From NCBI RefSeq assembly GCF_041146395.1, contig NC_091006.1:10608001-10672000 (forward strand): a DNA stretch of 64,000 bases, read 5' to 3'. Position numbers and translations under genes: made by a program. The notes beneath the pieces are model-generated. The model had not been told where the DNA came from and ran no database searches. It saw only the letters and a program-made list of their open reading frames with translations. Origin of the DNA: Eulemur rufifrons. Taxonomy: Eukaryota > Chordata > Mammalia > Primates > Lemuridae. Positions 63,286 to 64,000 of this stretch are shown piece after piece. How positions within the stretch are numbered: the first letter of the stretch is position 1; each line of letters begins with the position of its first letter.

Positions 63286-64000
63286 AAGGTAGGCCCTGCT
63301 GACCTCCCCCCAAGAGCCCTGGCTACTGGCCACCCGTGTGCCCTCTGGCAAGGCCCCTTCTCTTCCTGGGCCTGGGTTCCTCCAGCTGACACCACGGGCC
63401 CGGGCCGATTGGGGCCCCTAGTCTGGGTCCACGAATGGCCTTAGCGGGGGTGGTGGTGTGTGCAAACCCCCTCAAATTATACACAATCCACGTGAGCATA
63501 CTGTCCTTGGGAATGGGCCAGAACTTTCCTCAGGTCACCAAAGGGGTCAGGGAGTTGTAAGGCCACACTCCCGGACTATGACCTTCAAGATCCTTTCCTC
63601 CCTACTCTTCTCCTGCTAGAGGCCTTAGCGCCTGCTCAGTTTTAATGTGGGTTTGTATATTCATTAAGCTCCTCTCTTGACCTTAAAAGTTTCTGAGAGA
63701 ACCTGCTGAGGAAGACAGGAAATGAGTCACCGAAGAAGCTACTTCAAGCTGCAACGTGAAACTAAGTGGCACAAAGAGGAAGCACCTTCCCCCTCCGAAG
63801 GTGAGAAGAGTAATCAAAGGACAGTTGTCTTCTGAGTAGAGAGGGCGACAGTCGCCTCCACTTCTGTTGGACAGGACGGCTCCTGGCCCAGAAACCTCCC
63901 AGGGCAGGAGCAGAGGGGAGCTCTCGGGGAAGGTGGTCCTCAGACCAGGGAACTGGTAGGGCTGGGATTCCAACTCGGGTCCATTTTACTTCTGATTCTG

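Overview
The window is primate nuclear DNA from the locus that corresponds to human 19q13.32, the myotonic dystrophy type 1 (DM1) region. Six genes are recognisable from their spliced products: MEIOSIN (+), then SIX5, DMPK, DMWD and RSPH6A (all -), and the 3' end of SYMPK (-). The species is most likely a strepsirrhine (lemur, loris or galago). Most young Alu copies (for example 12777-13117 and 49638-49974) have the A/T-rich linker between monomers and the right-monomer end that I associate with strepsirrhine Alus, and several still have intact target-site duplications.

Layout. 1-1414: CpG-containing start, then a degenerate tandem repeat. 1415-21414: MEIOSIN, reconstructed as 14 coding exons giving 558 residues (bHLH plus HMG box). 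21.7-22.1 kb: convergent 3' ends of MEIOSIN and SIX5, with a perfect hairpin between them. 22765-26234: SIX5 (3 exons, 737 residues). 26.2-27.1 kb: SIX5 promoter. 27124-37292: DMPK, 15 coding exons, 625 or 630 residues depending on an alternative donor. Its 3' UTR carries an uninterrupted (CTG)6 tract between two CTCF-like motifs. 37.3-38.6 kb: DMPK upstream region with muscle-type motifs. 39134-45697: DMWD (5 exons, 672 residues). 45.7-47.6 kb: DMWD promoter and an old L2. 47718-58285: RSPH6A (6 exons, 720 residues). 58588-64000: last five exons of SYMPK (311 codons) and part of the intron before them.

Within each gene the exon phases agree and the joined coding length is a multiple of three, so the models were checked by frame as well as by similarity. 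The genes do not form one pathway. MEIOSIN (meiotic entry) and RSPH6A (sperm flagellum) are germline genes. DMPK (muscle kinase) and SIX5 (homeodomain factor) share the CTG-repeat region. SYMPK is a scaffold of mRNA 3'-end processing.

Points worth a second look: a GC 5' splice site in DMPK; the retained alternative donor that adds VSGGG; a five-codon upstream ORF ending one base before the DMPK start, inside a 16-nt palindrome; a retroposed 28S rRNA fragment with a 15-nt target duplication; a 5S rRNA pseudogene; degenerate tandem repeats in several introns; and a candidate intronic poly(A) site in SYMPK. I found no CRISPR array, prokaryotic element or intact autonomous transposon.
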